Shown here one piece after another: positions 7,777 through 15,301 of a DNA stretch of 20,702 nucleotides. The notes beneath the pieces are model-generated. The model was given only the letters and a program-made list of their open reading frames with translations. It ran no database searches and was not told the origin of the DNA. The DNA is from an uncultured Ruminococcus sp. (lineage in GTDB: Bacteria; Bacillota; Clostridia; Lachnospirales; Lachnospiraceae): contig UQVC01000040.1 of NCBI GenBank assembly GCA_900544395.1, positions 1 through 20,702 of the forward strand, written 5' to 3'. Positions within the stretch are counted from its first letter, which is position 1, and every line of letters begins with the position of its first letter. Made by a program: the position numbers and the translations under genes.

Positions 7777-7805
7777 AGGATACCATGATTTCTGAAAGAA
7801 TGCAA
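7777..7805 (-). promoter_or_regulatory. Probable promoter of the glycine-riboswitch transcript
   Basis: TTGCAT (7800-7805), a 17-base spacer and TATCCT (7777-7782) on the minus strand. The elements are imperfect (roughly 4 of 6 each) but placed about 25 bases upstream of the aptamer, where a start site is needed. Confidence 0.55.
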
Positions 7806-7830
7806 GCAATTCTTCCATTTTCTATTTTAG

Positions 7831-7853
7831 AAAAACTAATCAATATTGATAAG
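7831..7853 (-). terminator. Intrinsic terminator of mntP
   Basis: Three bases after the mntP stop the minus strand reads CTTATCA-ATAT-TGATTAG, a 7-bp stem with one T-T mismatch, then TTTTT. The stem is A+T-rich, so efficiency may be moderate. Confidence 0.6.
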
Positions 7854-7855
7854 TA

Positions 7856-8434
7856 TTAAAAATTCAAGATTCCCAAATGTTCCAATAAGATTTTTACTCC
7901 CAGAATAATCAGGATCACGCCGCCTGCCAGATTTGTCTTCCTTTTCAGCCAACAGCCTGCCAGATTTCCTGTCATCACTCCGATTGCAGACATTCCCACA
8001 GTGACCATGGTGATTGTCACAACAGCGGCTGTAAAGCCAGCCCCTCCCACCATAGCAAATGTCAGTCCCTCTGCCAACGCATCCATGCCTGTCGCTGCTG
8101 CCAGCCATAACATCTGCTTCTTTGAAAATCCGTCTTCTTCTGTATTGTTATAGGCACAGGGATCTGATTCCCGGATCATGGTTCCACCAATCCATATCAG
8201 GATCAAACATGCAATCCAATGATCCAGCGACGTGATCTGCCTCTGAAATTGAATTCCCACGGAATACCCAAGCAACAGCAGCAACAGCTGGGAACCGCCA
8301 AACCAGATTCCTGTCGCTGCCGCTTTTCCCATTGTACTTGTACCCTGCTTCATGTTCAGTCCTTTACAGACAGATACTGCAAACCCATCCATGGCCAGAC
8401 CAAATGCCAATAAAACCAGCTCCATGCTTTCCAT
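7856..8434 (-). CDS. mntP: Manganese efflux pump MntP-like
   Basis: This 192-residue six-helix membrane protein should export Mn2+ and protect against excess. The duplicated family motif is present as LAMDGFAVS (13-21) in the first half and GMDALAEGLTFA (116-127) in the second, each with the membrane-embedded acidic residue. The usual short hydrophilic loop (about 88-106) separates the halves. The length is that of the family (about 185-190) when the start is placed at 8434, seven bases after GGAGG. A longer frame to 8497 crosses the promoter and is rejected. It has its own promoter although it follows the ZIP importer gene by only about 90 bases. No yybP-ykoY manganese riboswitch is recognisable in the short leader. 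Confidence 0.93.
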   Translation of the reverse strand: MESMELVLLAFGLAMDGFAVSVCKGLNMKQGTSTMGKAAATGIWFGGSQLLLLLLGYSVGIQFQRQITSLDHWIACLILIWIGGTMIRESDPCAYNNTEEDGFSKKQMLWLAAATGMDALAEGLTFAMVGGAGFTAAVVTITMVTVGMSAIGVMTGNLAGCWLKRKTNLAGGVILIILGVKILLEHLGILNF

Positions 8435-8475
8435 TCTGTTTCCTCCATCCTTTTTTGAAACTTTTAGTCTCATCC

Positions 8476-8504
8476 AGAATAGCACGAAGTGGTTCACTTG
8501 ACAA
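8476..8504 (-). promoter_or_regulatory. mntP promoter with a palindrome in the spacer
   Basis: TTGTCA (8499-8504) and TATTCT (8476-8481) with a 17-base spacer on the minus strand. The spacer contains AAGTG-GTT-CACTT (8487-8499), a 5-bp inverted repeat between the two elements where a repressor could bind. It does not resemble an MntR box I know. Confidence 0.5.
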
Positions 8505-8525
8505 GAATCCTGCTTTCATTTTCCT

Positions 8526-9308
8526 TTATCCCAAAGCTACATCCAAAACCATCATCAAAGTAAATCCCATCGCAGCTCCGATTGTGCCGATATTCGTCGG
8601 TTTTCCATTTTGCGCTTCCGGGATCAATTCTTCTACAACCACATAGATCATTGCCCCTGCTGCAAAAGAAAGAAAATACGGAAGAAGTGGTTCTATCAGT
8701 CCTGTCAGCCAGACGGTCAGAAAGGCGGCGATCGGCTCTACGATCCCCGACAGTGTTCCATACGTAAATGCCCGGGCTTTGGTCAGCCCTTGTGCTTTTA
8801 ACGGCATGGAGATAATTGCCCCTTCCGGAAAATTTTGAATTGCAATTCCAACGGAAAGTACAAAAGCTCCGGCCATCGTCATCAGTGCATCTTCTGATAA
8901 TGCCCCGGCAAATGTCACCCCCACAGCCATCCCTTCCGGGATGTTATGCAATGTCACTGCCAGTACCAACATGGTTGTTTTTCCAAAAGAAGCGGGCACA
9001 CCTTCCGGCTTTTGCTGCTGTACATGTTGATGCGGCGTCACCAGATCCAGCAACAGTAAAAATCCAATCCCTAAGAGAAACCCACTCGCAGCGGGGATCC
9101 ATGGAATCTGCCCCTTTTCCTCTGCCATCTCGATGGCAGGGATCAAAAGAGACCATACCGATGCCGCGATCATGACACCAGATGCAAACCCCAACAACCC
9201 TTTCTGTACTTTTTCGTTCATTCTTTTTCTCATCAAAAACACCATTGCAGCACCGGCTGTTGTTCCAACAAATGGAAGCAAAATTCCAAGTATTACATCT
9301 AACTTCAT
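8526..9308 (-). CDS. ZIP-family divalent metal importer (ZupT/GufA type)
   Basis: This 260-residue polytopic membrane protein of the ZIP family should bring Zn2+, and possibly Fe2+ or Mn2+, into the cytoplasm. The binuclear metal site of helices IV and V is recognisable as HNIPEG (121-126) and NFPEG (159-163); EPIAAF in the following helix is also typical. A short His-containing cytoplasmic loop (TPHQHVQQQ, 91-99) lies before helix IV. I start it at the ATG at 9308 behind GGCAGGA; the frame stays open upstream to 9476 but that stretch is hydrophilic, unlike the family, and overlaps the flavodoxin gene. It follows flavodoxin by 97 bases and could be on the same iron-controlled transcript. Exact metal preference cannot be read from sequence. 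Confidence 0.92.
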   Translation of the reverse strand: MKLDVILGILLPFVGTTAGAAMVFLMRKRMNEKVQKGLLGFASGVMIAASVWSLLIPAIEMAEEKGQIPWIPAASGFLLGIGFLLLLDLVTPHQHVQQQKPEGVPASFGKTTMLVLAVTLHNIPEGMAVGVTFAGALSEDALMTMAGAFVLSVGIAIQNFPEGAIISMPLKAQGLTKARAFTYGTLSGIVEPIAAFLTVWLTGLIEPLLPYFLSFAAGAMIYVVVEELIPEAQNGKPTNIGTIGAAMGFTLMMVLDVALG

Positions 9309-9405
9309 TTTTCCTGCCTTCCTTCTCTGTTTCCTGCTATCGTATCTTATGCCAAATAAACAGTTTTTGTTCTCACCTTTGGTGTTCTCTTCTGACTTTG
9401 AATCT

Positions 9406-9831
9406 TTAAGAAGCCAGCCGCTTTCCCGCCATTCTGCATACGTCCAGTGCCTCTTCATCCGGCTTCTCGTTCGCAATGATACCTTCTTTTGCCGTCAGAC
9501 ATGCTCCGGCTTCTTCCATTCTCTGGCACCAGTCCCGCATCCATTCTCCGTCTCCCCATCCATAGGAGCCAAACAACAGTAATTTCTTCCCGGAAACATA
9601 CTTTTCCAGTTCTGACACAAAAGGCTCCATCTCATCTTCCTCCAATTGTTCTGCTCCCATGGATGGGCAGCCCAGAGCCAGACGGTCATACTCTGCGATT
9701 TCCTCTGCCTGGGCTTCTCCTACCTCTGACAGATACACATCCCCACCTTCCTGTCTGATTCCATCCGCAACTGCCTGCGCCATTGCTTCCGTATTTCCTG
9801 TTCCACTCCAATATACAATTGCTGTTCTCAT
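9406..9831 (-). CDS. Short-chain flavodoxin
   Basis: This 141-residue FMN-binding electron carrier would replace ferredoxin when iron is scarce. The phosphate-binding loop SGTGNT is at 9-14 directly after the first strand, and the isoalloxazine-contacting loop GSYGWGDGEWM is around 88-98. Length matches short-chain flavodoxins of clostridia. AGGAGG lies five bases before the ATG and overlaps the TAG of the DUF3793 gene, only nine bases separating the two, so the pair is one operon and probably translationally coupled. The Fur-like box at the head of the operon supports an iron-starvation role. Confidence 0.95.
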   Translation of the reverse strand: MRTAIVYWSGTGNTEAMAQAVADGIRQEGGDVYLSEVGEAQAEEIAEYDRLALGCPSMGAEQLEEDEMEPFVSELEKYVSGKKLLLFGSYGWGDGEWMRDWCQRMEEAGACLTAKEGIIANEKPDEEALDVCRMAGKRLAS

Positions 9832-9840
9832 CCTTACCTC

Positions 9841-10428
9841 CTACTGTGCAATCTCTTTGATACTCTTTCCCTCCAGAAATTCCCAAACTACATACTCTTT
9901 GAGCCGATCATATAACTGAAAGATCTTTCTTGCTCTGGACGGATTACTATATACTTTCCAATATCCGGCAAAAAGATACGCTTGTCCCTGATTCCGAATG
10001 AATCCTTCCACATCTTCCTTTGGATATCCAAGAAAGACTCCGATCTCATGCGGAAATCCATTTCCTTGCCGTTGCTGGTCTGCCGCCCGCTCTGCCAGAC
10101 GGTCTACCATTTCATCTAATGAACAAACCGAATATCCATACCTTTGCAAATGCTGCTGCACATCCGGTCTTGTCAGATGCATCCACAAAGTTTCCCTTCG
10201 AAAGAAAAACACCAGACAGCGCGCTTCTTTCTGAAACAAAATCCGATATTCAATGCCCGTATCCTGAAAAATTTCAGAAAGTTCCCTGCACATCTCTGCT
10301 TCCATTGTGATCACACTGGAAATCTTTGCCCCTTTCAGAAATGGAGCACATTGCAGAGCAATCTGAAACCGCGTTTTCAAGGCAATATTTTCATTTTTCA
10401 AAAAATATGACAACAATTGATCCGACAT
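9841..10428 (-). CDS. DUF3793 family protein, iron-linked, upstream of flavodoxin
   Basis: This 195-residue soluble protein belongs to the DUF3793 family, whose function I do not know. The family hallmark is visible in the C-terminal half: FPHEIGVFLGYP (125-136), then DVEGFI, then AGYWKVYSN near 154-162 with a following helical segment. No signal peptide or membrane helix is seen. The start is taken as the ATG at 10428, eight bases after AAAGGA; an upstream frame to 10500 reads through the Fur box and promoter and is discarded. First gene of the operon with flavodoxin. Its position under a Fur-like box suggests a role in iron limitation or in flavodoxin use, by inference only. Confidence 0.88.
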   Translation of the reverse strand: MSDQLLSYFLKNENIALKTRFQIALQCAPFLKGAKISSVITMEAEMCRELSEIFQDTGIEYRILFQKEARCLVFFFRRETLWMHLTRPDVQQHLQRYGYSVCSLDEMVDRLAERAADQQRQGNGFPHEIGVFLGYPKEDVEGFIRNQGQAYLFAGYWKVYSNPSRARKIFQLYDRLKEYVVWEFLEGKSIKEIAQ

Positions 10429-10447
10429 TTGATCGTTCCTTTCTAAA

Positions 10448-10462
10448 TGATTTTCATTATCA
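10448..10462 (-). promoter_or_regulatory. Fur-like box of the DUF3793-flavodoxin operon
   Basis: The minus strand reads TGATAATGAAAATCA, matching the Bacillus-type 7-1-7 Fur consensus TGATAAT-N-ATTATCA at all but two positions. It lies immediately downstream of the -10 element, over the likely transcription start, so iron-loaded Fur should block transcription. Confidence 0.75.
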
Positions 10463-10471
10463 TTTATTTTG

Positions 10472-10500
10472 ATATTATCACACCACTTCCATTTTTTCAA
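10472..10500 (-). promoter_or_regulatory. Promoter of the DUF3793-flavodoxin operon
   Basis: TTGAAA (10495-10500) and TAATAT (10472-10477) with a 17-base spacer on the minus strand. An overlapping GATAAT gives an alternative -10 at shorter spacing. Confidence 0.55.
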
Positions 10501-10567
10501 TATCTAATTGATAGTTTTTCTCAATAATATTCTCTGAATATTTCTATGTTTTTTTATTATTTTTTTA

Positions 10568-10596
10568 TTGTTTGGACGACTTGTTTGGTGTATAAT
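10568..10596 (+). promoter_or_regulatory. Promoter of the small P-loop gene
   Basis: TTGTTT (10568-10573), 17 bases, perfect TATAAT (10591-10596) on the plus strand, about 60 bases before the gene. It is divergent from the Fur-controlled promoter, with about 70 bases between the two -35 elements. Confidence 0.7.
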
Positions 10597-10657
10597 AACA
10601 TTAAGTTATTTGAGCAGACAGAAGTCTCAAAATACATACAAAAAGGAGAGATTTGCC

Positions 10658-11080
10658 ATGGTAAATTTAATTACAGGACCGAAAGGAACCGGAAAAACAC
10701 AACAGATGCTTGAACTCGCAAACCAAAAAGTAAAGACATCAAACGGAAACGTTGTATTCATTAAAAAAAGCCATCGAAATACGACTACTTTAGATTTTGA
10801 TGTACGCGCGATTTGCATGGAAGATTATCCTGATATTCTGACGATGGACGAATTCGTTGGATTCCTTTATGGTATGGTAGCCGGAAATCATGATATTGAT
10901 ACTATTTTTATTGACAGTGTTTTAAAACAGGCAGATATTTCTTTGAATAACATCTCTGCATTTATGTCCAGCCTGGATAAAATTTCCAAGGAGAACAATC
11001 TTGATTTCTTCATCAGTGTGGGGGCTGAAAAGGAATCAATTCCTGATATAGATTCTGAAAACTATACAGTATTAAATTAA
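10658..11080 (+). CDS. Small P-loop ATP-binding protein, function unknown
   Basis: This 140-residue soluble protein has a Walker A motif GPKGTGKT at 7-14 directly after the first strand, and a Walker B-like strand IDTIFID ending at Asp86. A later strand, LDFFISVGA (115-123), could be the sensor strand of a RecA-like or thymidine-kinase-like core. No DNA-binding or membrane segment is visible. I recognise the fold but not a function; such proteins are sometimes labelled ATP-binding or PilT-like on the P-loop alone. The start at 10658 is supported by AAGGAGAG; an upstream frame to 10568 overlaps the promoter. It is a single-gene unit with its own promoter and terminator. It could bind a nucleotide without hydrolysing it, as it is very small for an ATPase. 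Confidence 0.8.
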   Translation: MVNLITGPKGTGKTQQMLELANQKVKTSNGNVVFIKKSHRNTTTLDFDVRAICMEDYPDILTMDEFVGFLYGMVAGNHDIDTIFIDSVLKQADISLNNISAFMSSLDKISKENNLDFFISVGAEKESIPDIDSENYTVLN

Positions 11081-11090
11081 ACAATGGCAC

Positions 11091-11133
11091 AAAAAAGCGG
11101 TATTCAGTAGTTTCTGCTGAATACCGCTTTTTT
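11091..11133. terminator. Bidirectional intrinsic terminator
   Basis: AAAAAAGCGGTATTCAG and CTGAATACCGCTTTTTT are perfect 17-bp arms around a 9-base loop. T-runs on both strands make it serve the P-loop gene (plus) and the convergent membrane-protein gene (minus). Confidence 0.95.
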
Positions 11134-11144
11134 ATACTTTTTCG

Positions 11145-12815
11145 TTACTCTTCTTCTAAAGTCTGCTCTTCTGCTTTTTCTTTTTGAGTATCTTTCACAT
11201 TGCCCTGAGGCTCTTCCCCATTTAGAGAAAGAACCACATTGGCACGTTCATCTTCTTTATATTCAATTGTAACTGTGTCACCCACATTATATTTGATGAT
11301 ATCGATAAAATCTACAACGGAAACATCAAAAATATCATCCGATCCTTCCAACATGATATAGAAGTGCGAATCTCCTCCTACAACTCCCTGGGCGATCTTC
11401 GTGATCTTTGCAGACAGTTTTTTCACCTCTCTGGTGTCTTCTGCCTCTTTTTTAATACCGTTCTCATACATCAGTTCATTGTAATTTTCCTCACACTCAC
11501 TGACGGTATTGCCAATCGCTACCACCTGATATTTCTGTACATTGACCATGGCATATTTTTTCACAAGTCCTGCATCATCTTTCAGAGCCATAAAGTAAGT
11601 CGGTTCTCCGGAAATATTTAACAGCAACGGGAACGCCGCCTTGTATTTCAAGTTCTGAACCTGACCTTCTGCAGAAGACATGGCAGACTCTTCTGTGGCG
11701 CCTTCCACTTCATAGAACCGTGTCTCCATGGTCCTCTGATTCATCAGCACAAATCCAACATTGGACTGATCTCCCGTGATGGATGTCACGCCTGTGTAGA
11801 CCCACACATCATCATCCAGCGCCAGATAATTATATCCTGTCGTCGTGTGCAGACAATCCTTCTGCCCCAGGACACTGTTCAAAAATCCATGTTTCAATGT
11901 TCCATAATAATCATACAGCTGTACCAAAAGATCTGCGGAATATGCCCGGTCGATCCACTCCGGCGCATCCTCGATCTTATAATCTTTTGTCTCACCCGTA
12001 ATGGCATTACATAATACGACTCTTCCGATCGTTGTTCCGCCAAACAGCCCGATATTAAACTTTTTCACCGGACAGATCCAGTACGGAACTCCATTATCAT
12101 CAATCTCAAAACTCAGATCATTGAAGATATAAGTCGGATACCGGAATCTCAGATGACGGTAAATATTGCGGTTGAAGTGATCGCTTGTGGTATACTTCAT
12201 CCCTTCCTCCAGCTTCACCAGCTCGGTATTCTGGGTTGCCATATCGATTTTGATGTAAGCAGGGATCCCTTCGCTTTGGTTGGTCAGCCATTTGATCAGG
12301 CTGGCATAACGAAGCGGAGAAACTCTCACCGGCTGATCTTTGTAGTTGATCTGGCTGTATCTGTCATCCACTTCAAACTGAGAAACCATATCCACCATGC
12401 TTCCCATCTTTCTGTTGCCGAGGATTGCTGCTGAATCCCGATCCAGAAGCGGGATCTGGTCAAAAGACAACTCCTCGATGTCTTTAGTAAATTCTCCATT
12501 TTCCACCGTCATCAACTTCTGATACTTCTTTGCATTGACGATCGGAGAGGATAATAAAGTACCAAGAAGATATACAACTACGACAAGTCCAAGGACTCCC
12601 AGAATCCCTTTCATGATCTTAGACTGCTTCAGCGCATATCTGTCAAATTGTTTTTTTCTGGCATACAATACTGCCACTGCCACGATCACAACAATCAAAA
12701 ATACCCAAAATTCTGTAGAATGGATATTGATCGCCGGAAGCGCGACATAATAATAAAGACCTGCAAGAAGGATCAGTACCAGCGCTGCCAGAAGTTTCAT
12801 TTTTCCTTTTTTCAT
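11145..12815 (-). CDS. Unrecognised membrane-anchored protein with large C-terminal domain
   Basis: This 556-residue protein is not one I can assign. Three hydrophobic helices lie at about 8-28, 36-52 and 69-90, followed by some 460 mostly hydrophilic residues, probably one large domain outside the membrane, although topology is not certain. That region has many Tyr, Asp and aromatic positions and ordered motifs such as YWICPVKKFNIGLFGG and TGYNYLALDDDVWVYTGV, suggesting a beta-rich fold. Near the C-terminus, AKITKIAQ...FYIMLEGSDDIFDV...YNVGDTVTIEY resembles a small OB-like barrel, then an acidic Glu-rich tail. No catalytic motif, sortase signal or cysteine cluster is evident. The start at 12815 follows AAAGGG; an upstream extension to 12863 would overlap the -10 element. 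It is monocistronic. Confidence 0.85.
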   Translation of the reverse strand: MKKGKMKLLAALVLILLAGLYYYVALPAINIHSTEFWVFLIVVIVAVAVLYARKKQFDRYALKQSKIMKGILGVLGLVVVVYLLGTLLSSPIVNAKKYQKLMTVENGEFTKDIEELSFDQIPLLDRDSAAILGNRKMGSMVDMVSQFEVDDRYSQINYKDQPVRVSPLRYASLIKWLTNQSEGIPAYIKIDMATQNTELVKLEEGMKYTTSDHFNRNIYRHLRFRYPTYIFNDLSFEIDDNGVPYWICPVKKFNIGLFGGTTIGRVVLCNAITGETKDYKIEDAPEWIDRAYSADLLVQLYDYYGTLKHGFLNSVLGQKDCLHTTTGYNYLALDDDVWVYTGVTSITGDQSNVGFVLMNQRTMETRFYEVEGATEESAMSSAEGQVQNLKYKAAFPLLLNISGEPTYFMALKDDAGLVKKYAMVNVQKYQVVAIGNTVSECEENYNELMYENGIKKEAEDTREVKKLSAKITKIAQGVVGGDSHFYIMLEGSDDIFDVSVVDFIDIIKYNVGDTVTIEYKEDERANVVLSLNGEEPQGNVKDTQKEKAEEQTLEEE

Positions 12816-12862
12816 GCTAATTCCCTTTCCTGATATAAGTTTTACTTTTGAGTAATGGGACA

Positions 12863-12891
12863 ATTATAACACCTTTGCACACAATCCTCAA
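12863..12891 (-). promoter_or_regulatory. Promoter of the large membrane-protein gene
   Basis: TTGAGG (12886-12891), 17 bases, perfect TATAAT (12863-12868) on the minus strand, about 50 bases before the chosen start. The 140 bases between here and the next terminator hold nothing else I can identify. Confidence 0.75.
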
Positions 12892-13034
12892 TTCTTATTG
12901 CAATCTTTATATCTTTTTAAGATTTGTGTTTTCATTTTACGACACTTTGTCTCCCATTTTTATCACTCCCACCACTGCAGAATCACAAAATCGGTTCTCG
13001 CAGATTGGATTTCTCACGTTGCAGTCAAATAGAA

Positions 13035-13066
13035 ATCAGCACTTTCGTTACAAACGAAGTGCTGAT
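13035..13066 (-). terminator. Terminator of the EF-G-like gene
   Basis: About 20 bases after the stop, the minus strand forms ATCAGCACTTCGTT...AACGAAAGTGCTGAT, a long stem with one bulged base and a short loop, followed by TTCTATTTG. The T-run is interrupted, so strength is uncertain. Confidence 0.7.
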
Positions 13067-13087
13067 CTGCCGCTATTTTATACAAAT

Positions 13088-15166
13088 TTATTTTTCTTCA
13101 GCTGCTCTTGCTGCAATCTCTTTTTCCTGTACATCAGATGGAGCCTGCTCGTATCTTGCAAACTGATACTCATAAGTCCCTCTTCCGCCTGTCATAGAAC
13201 GAAGGACGGTGCAATATCCAAACAATCCTGTCATCGGAATATCTGCTTCGATGATCTGTTTTCCTCCGCTGACCGGTGTCATGCCCAGAACACGTCCTCT
13301 TCTCTTATTCAGATCTCCCATCACATCTCCTGTATAGTCATCCGGCACCGTCACTTTCAGGAATGCGATTGGCTCCAGAAGAACCGGACCAGCTTCCATA
13401 AATCCTTTCTTAAACGCCTGGATCGTCGCCGTCTTAAATGCCATTTCTGAAGAATCTACCGGATGATAAGATCCGTCATACAAAACTGCCTTGACACCCA
13501 CTACCGGATATCCTGCCAGAGGTCCTTTGACAACAGAATCCTGAAGTCCTTTTTCAACAGCAGGGAAGTAATTCTTCGGAACTGCGCCTCCTACCACTTC
13601 TTCTTCAAATACATAAGGAGTCTCTAAATCACCGGATGGTTCGAATCTCATCTTTACATGCCCATACTGACCATGTCCGCCGGACTGTTTTTTATACTTG
13701 GTATCCACATCCGATTTCTTTCGGATCGTCTCACGGAATGCCACTTTCGGTGTCTCCAGCCGGATCTCCACTTTGTATCTTGCTGCCAGCTTGCTTGCCG
13801 CGATCTCCAGATGCTGATCTCCCATACCGTACAGAAGAGACTGTCTGTTCTCGCTGTCATTCACAGCCTTGAGAGTCACATCTTCCGCCATCATCTTCTG
13901 CAGCGCCTGGGACACTTTGTCCTCATCCCCTTTTGTCAGAGTCTGATATCTCATATATGTATATGGAACTGAATAATCGGTTCTGGAATAAGAGATCGGT
14001 GTATTCTTTGTAGAAAGCGTGTCTCCTGTCTTTGTATTTCCAAGTTTTGCAATGGCTCCGATATCTCCTGCAAACAGCTCTGAAACCTCTGTCGGTTTAT
14101 TTCCGCACATGGTATAAAGCTTGCCTGGTTTTTCTTCTGCGTCCGCATCGGCATTATAAAGTACGTCATCCCCCTTGAGCACTCCAGAACACACTTTTAC
14201 AAACGAATATTTTCCAATAAATGGATCCACCATGGTCTTAAATACATAGGCAGATTTTGCTTTTGCAAAATCATAATCTGCCTCGTAGATCTCACTCTTT
14301 GTTCTGTGGATACCGGCGCAACTTTTCTTGTCAGGACTTGGGAAGAACCGTACAATATCCGAGAGCAGGTTCGCAACACCCTGTGCCTGTACATTCGATC
14401 CCATAGCAACCGGAACGATGTCCCCATCCATCACTTCCGTACGCATCGCTGCCCGAATCTCTTCGATAGAAAATTCGTCTCCTTCAAAATAACGGTCCAT
14501 AAACTCTTCACTGGTCTCTGCAACCGCTTCCATCAGGGAATCTCTTAAAATCTTCAAGTTAGGAAGACAATAATCCGGGATCTCACATTCTTCTCTCTGT
14601 CCGATTCCCGTATAACGTCTGCCCGCATTTTTAATGATATTGATATATCCGACCAGCTTCTCATTCTCACGGATCGGTTGGAAATGTGGAGCGATCTTCT
14701 TTCCATATCTGGCCGTCAGATCTTCTACCACCTGGCGGAAACTTGCATCGTCCATATCCATCTCTGTCACGTAGACCATACGCGGCAGATTGTACTTGTC
14801 ACAAAGCTCCCACGCCTTCTCTGTGCCGACCTGTACACCGGCCTTTCCGGAAACCACGATAACTGCCGCATCCGCTGCACTGACTGCTTCTTCCACCTCA
14901 CCTACAAAATCAAAATATCCCGGAGTATCCAGAATATTGATCTTTGCCTTTTCCCATTCGATCGGAATCAGGCTGGTACTAATCGAAAATCCGCGCTTCT
15001 GCTCTTCTTTATCAAAATCACTGGTCGTATTGGACTCAGAAATCTTTCCCATACGACTGACTGCGCCTGATACATAAAGCATCGCCTCTGCAAGACTCGT
15101 TTTGCCGCTGCCACCGTGGCCAAGCAATACTACGTTTCTAATCTCATCCGTTCTGTAAACTTTCAT
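13088..15166 (-). CDS. fusA: Elongation factor G-like GTPase (EF-G paralogue)
   Basis: A 692-residue translational GTPase with all EF-G domains. G1 is GHGGSGKT (16-23), G2 region RGFSIS (59-64) where classical EF-G has RGITI, and G3 DTPGYFDF (80-87). G4 reads TEMD (134-137) instead of NKMD. Domain IV keeps GGHGQYGHV and the tip sequence DGSYHPVDSSEMAFK. The GHGGSGKT and RGFSI forms mark the EF-G-like/EF-G2 subgroup rather than the str-operon fusA; no rpsL, rpsG or tuf adjoins it. Start is supported by AAGGAGG with normal spacing. Role is presumably an accessory translocation, recycling or stress factor. The altered G4 may change guanine specificity or be compensated elsewhere. Confidence 0.93.
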   Translation of the reverse strand: MKVYRTDEIRNVVLLGHGGSGKTSLAEAMLYVSGAVSRMGKISESNTTSDFDKEEQKRGFSISTSLIPIEWEKAKINILDTPGYFDFVGEVEEAVSAADAAVIVVSGKAGVQVGTEKAWELCDKYNLPRMVYVTEMDMDDASFRQVVEDLTARYGKKIAPHFQPIRENEKLVGYINIIKNAGRRYTGIGQREECEIPDYCLPNLKILRDSLMEAVAETSEEFMDRYFEGDEFSIEEIRAAMRTEVMDGDIVPVAMGSNVQAQGVANLLSDIVRFFPSPDKKSCAGIHRTKSEIYEADYDFAKAKSAYVFKTMVDPFIGKYSFVKVCSGVLKGDDVLYNADADAEEKPGKLYTMCGNKPTEVSELFAGDIGAIAKLGNTKTGDTLSTKNTPISYSRTDYSVPYTYMRYQTLTKGDEDKVSQALQKMMAEDVTLKAVNDSENRQSLLYGMGDQHLEIAASKLAARYKVEIRLETPKVAFRETIRKKSDVDTKYKKQSGGHGQYGHVKMRFEPSGDLETPYVFEEEVVGGAVPKNYFPAVEKGLQDSVVKGPLAGYPVVGVKAVLYDGSYHPVDSSEMAFKTATIQAFKKGFMEAGPVLLEPIAFLKVTVPDDYTGDVMGDLNKRRGRVLGMTPVSGGKQIIEADIPMTGLFGYCTVLRSMTGGRGTYEYQFARYEQAPSDVQEKEIAARAAEEK

Positions 15167-15203
15167 AGTGCTGCCTCCTTATGTTGTAATTCTCTTCATG
15201 TTC

Positions 15204-15220
15204 CGGCAGCTATTCTGCCG
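15204..15220 (-). other. 5'-UTR hairpin of the EF-G-like mRNA
   Basis: CGGCAG and CTGCCG form a perfect 6-bp stem with a 5-base loop shortly after the predicted transcript start. There is no T-run; it may stabilise the 5' end or be incidental. Confidence 0.3.
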
Positions 15221-15239
15221 ACTCACGTGCTATGTGTAT

Positions 15240-15268
15240 ATTGTACTAAAATTTTATTATAATTACAA
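15240..15268 (-). promoter_or_regulatory. Promoter of the EF-G-like gene
   Basis: TTGTAA (15263-15268), 17 bases, TACAAT (15240-15245) on the minus strand. It leaves a leader of about 65 bases. The neighbouring A+T-rich stretch offers another TATAAT but without a matching -35. Confidence 0.55.
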
Positions 15269-15301
15269 CTATTTTATTTATTTTTAACAACTTATTTCTA
15301 A

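Noticed and set aside
8435..8525. yybP-ykoY manganese riboswitch before mntP
   Set aside because: The leader is too short and lacks the conserved loop sequences.
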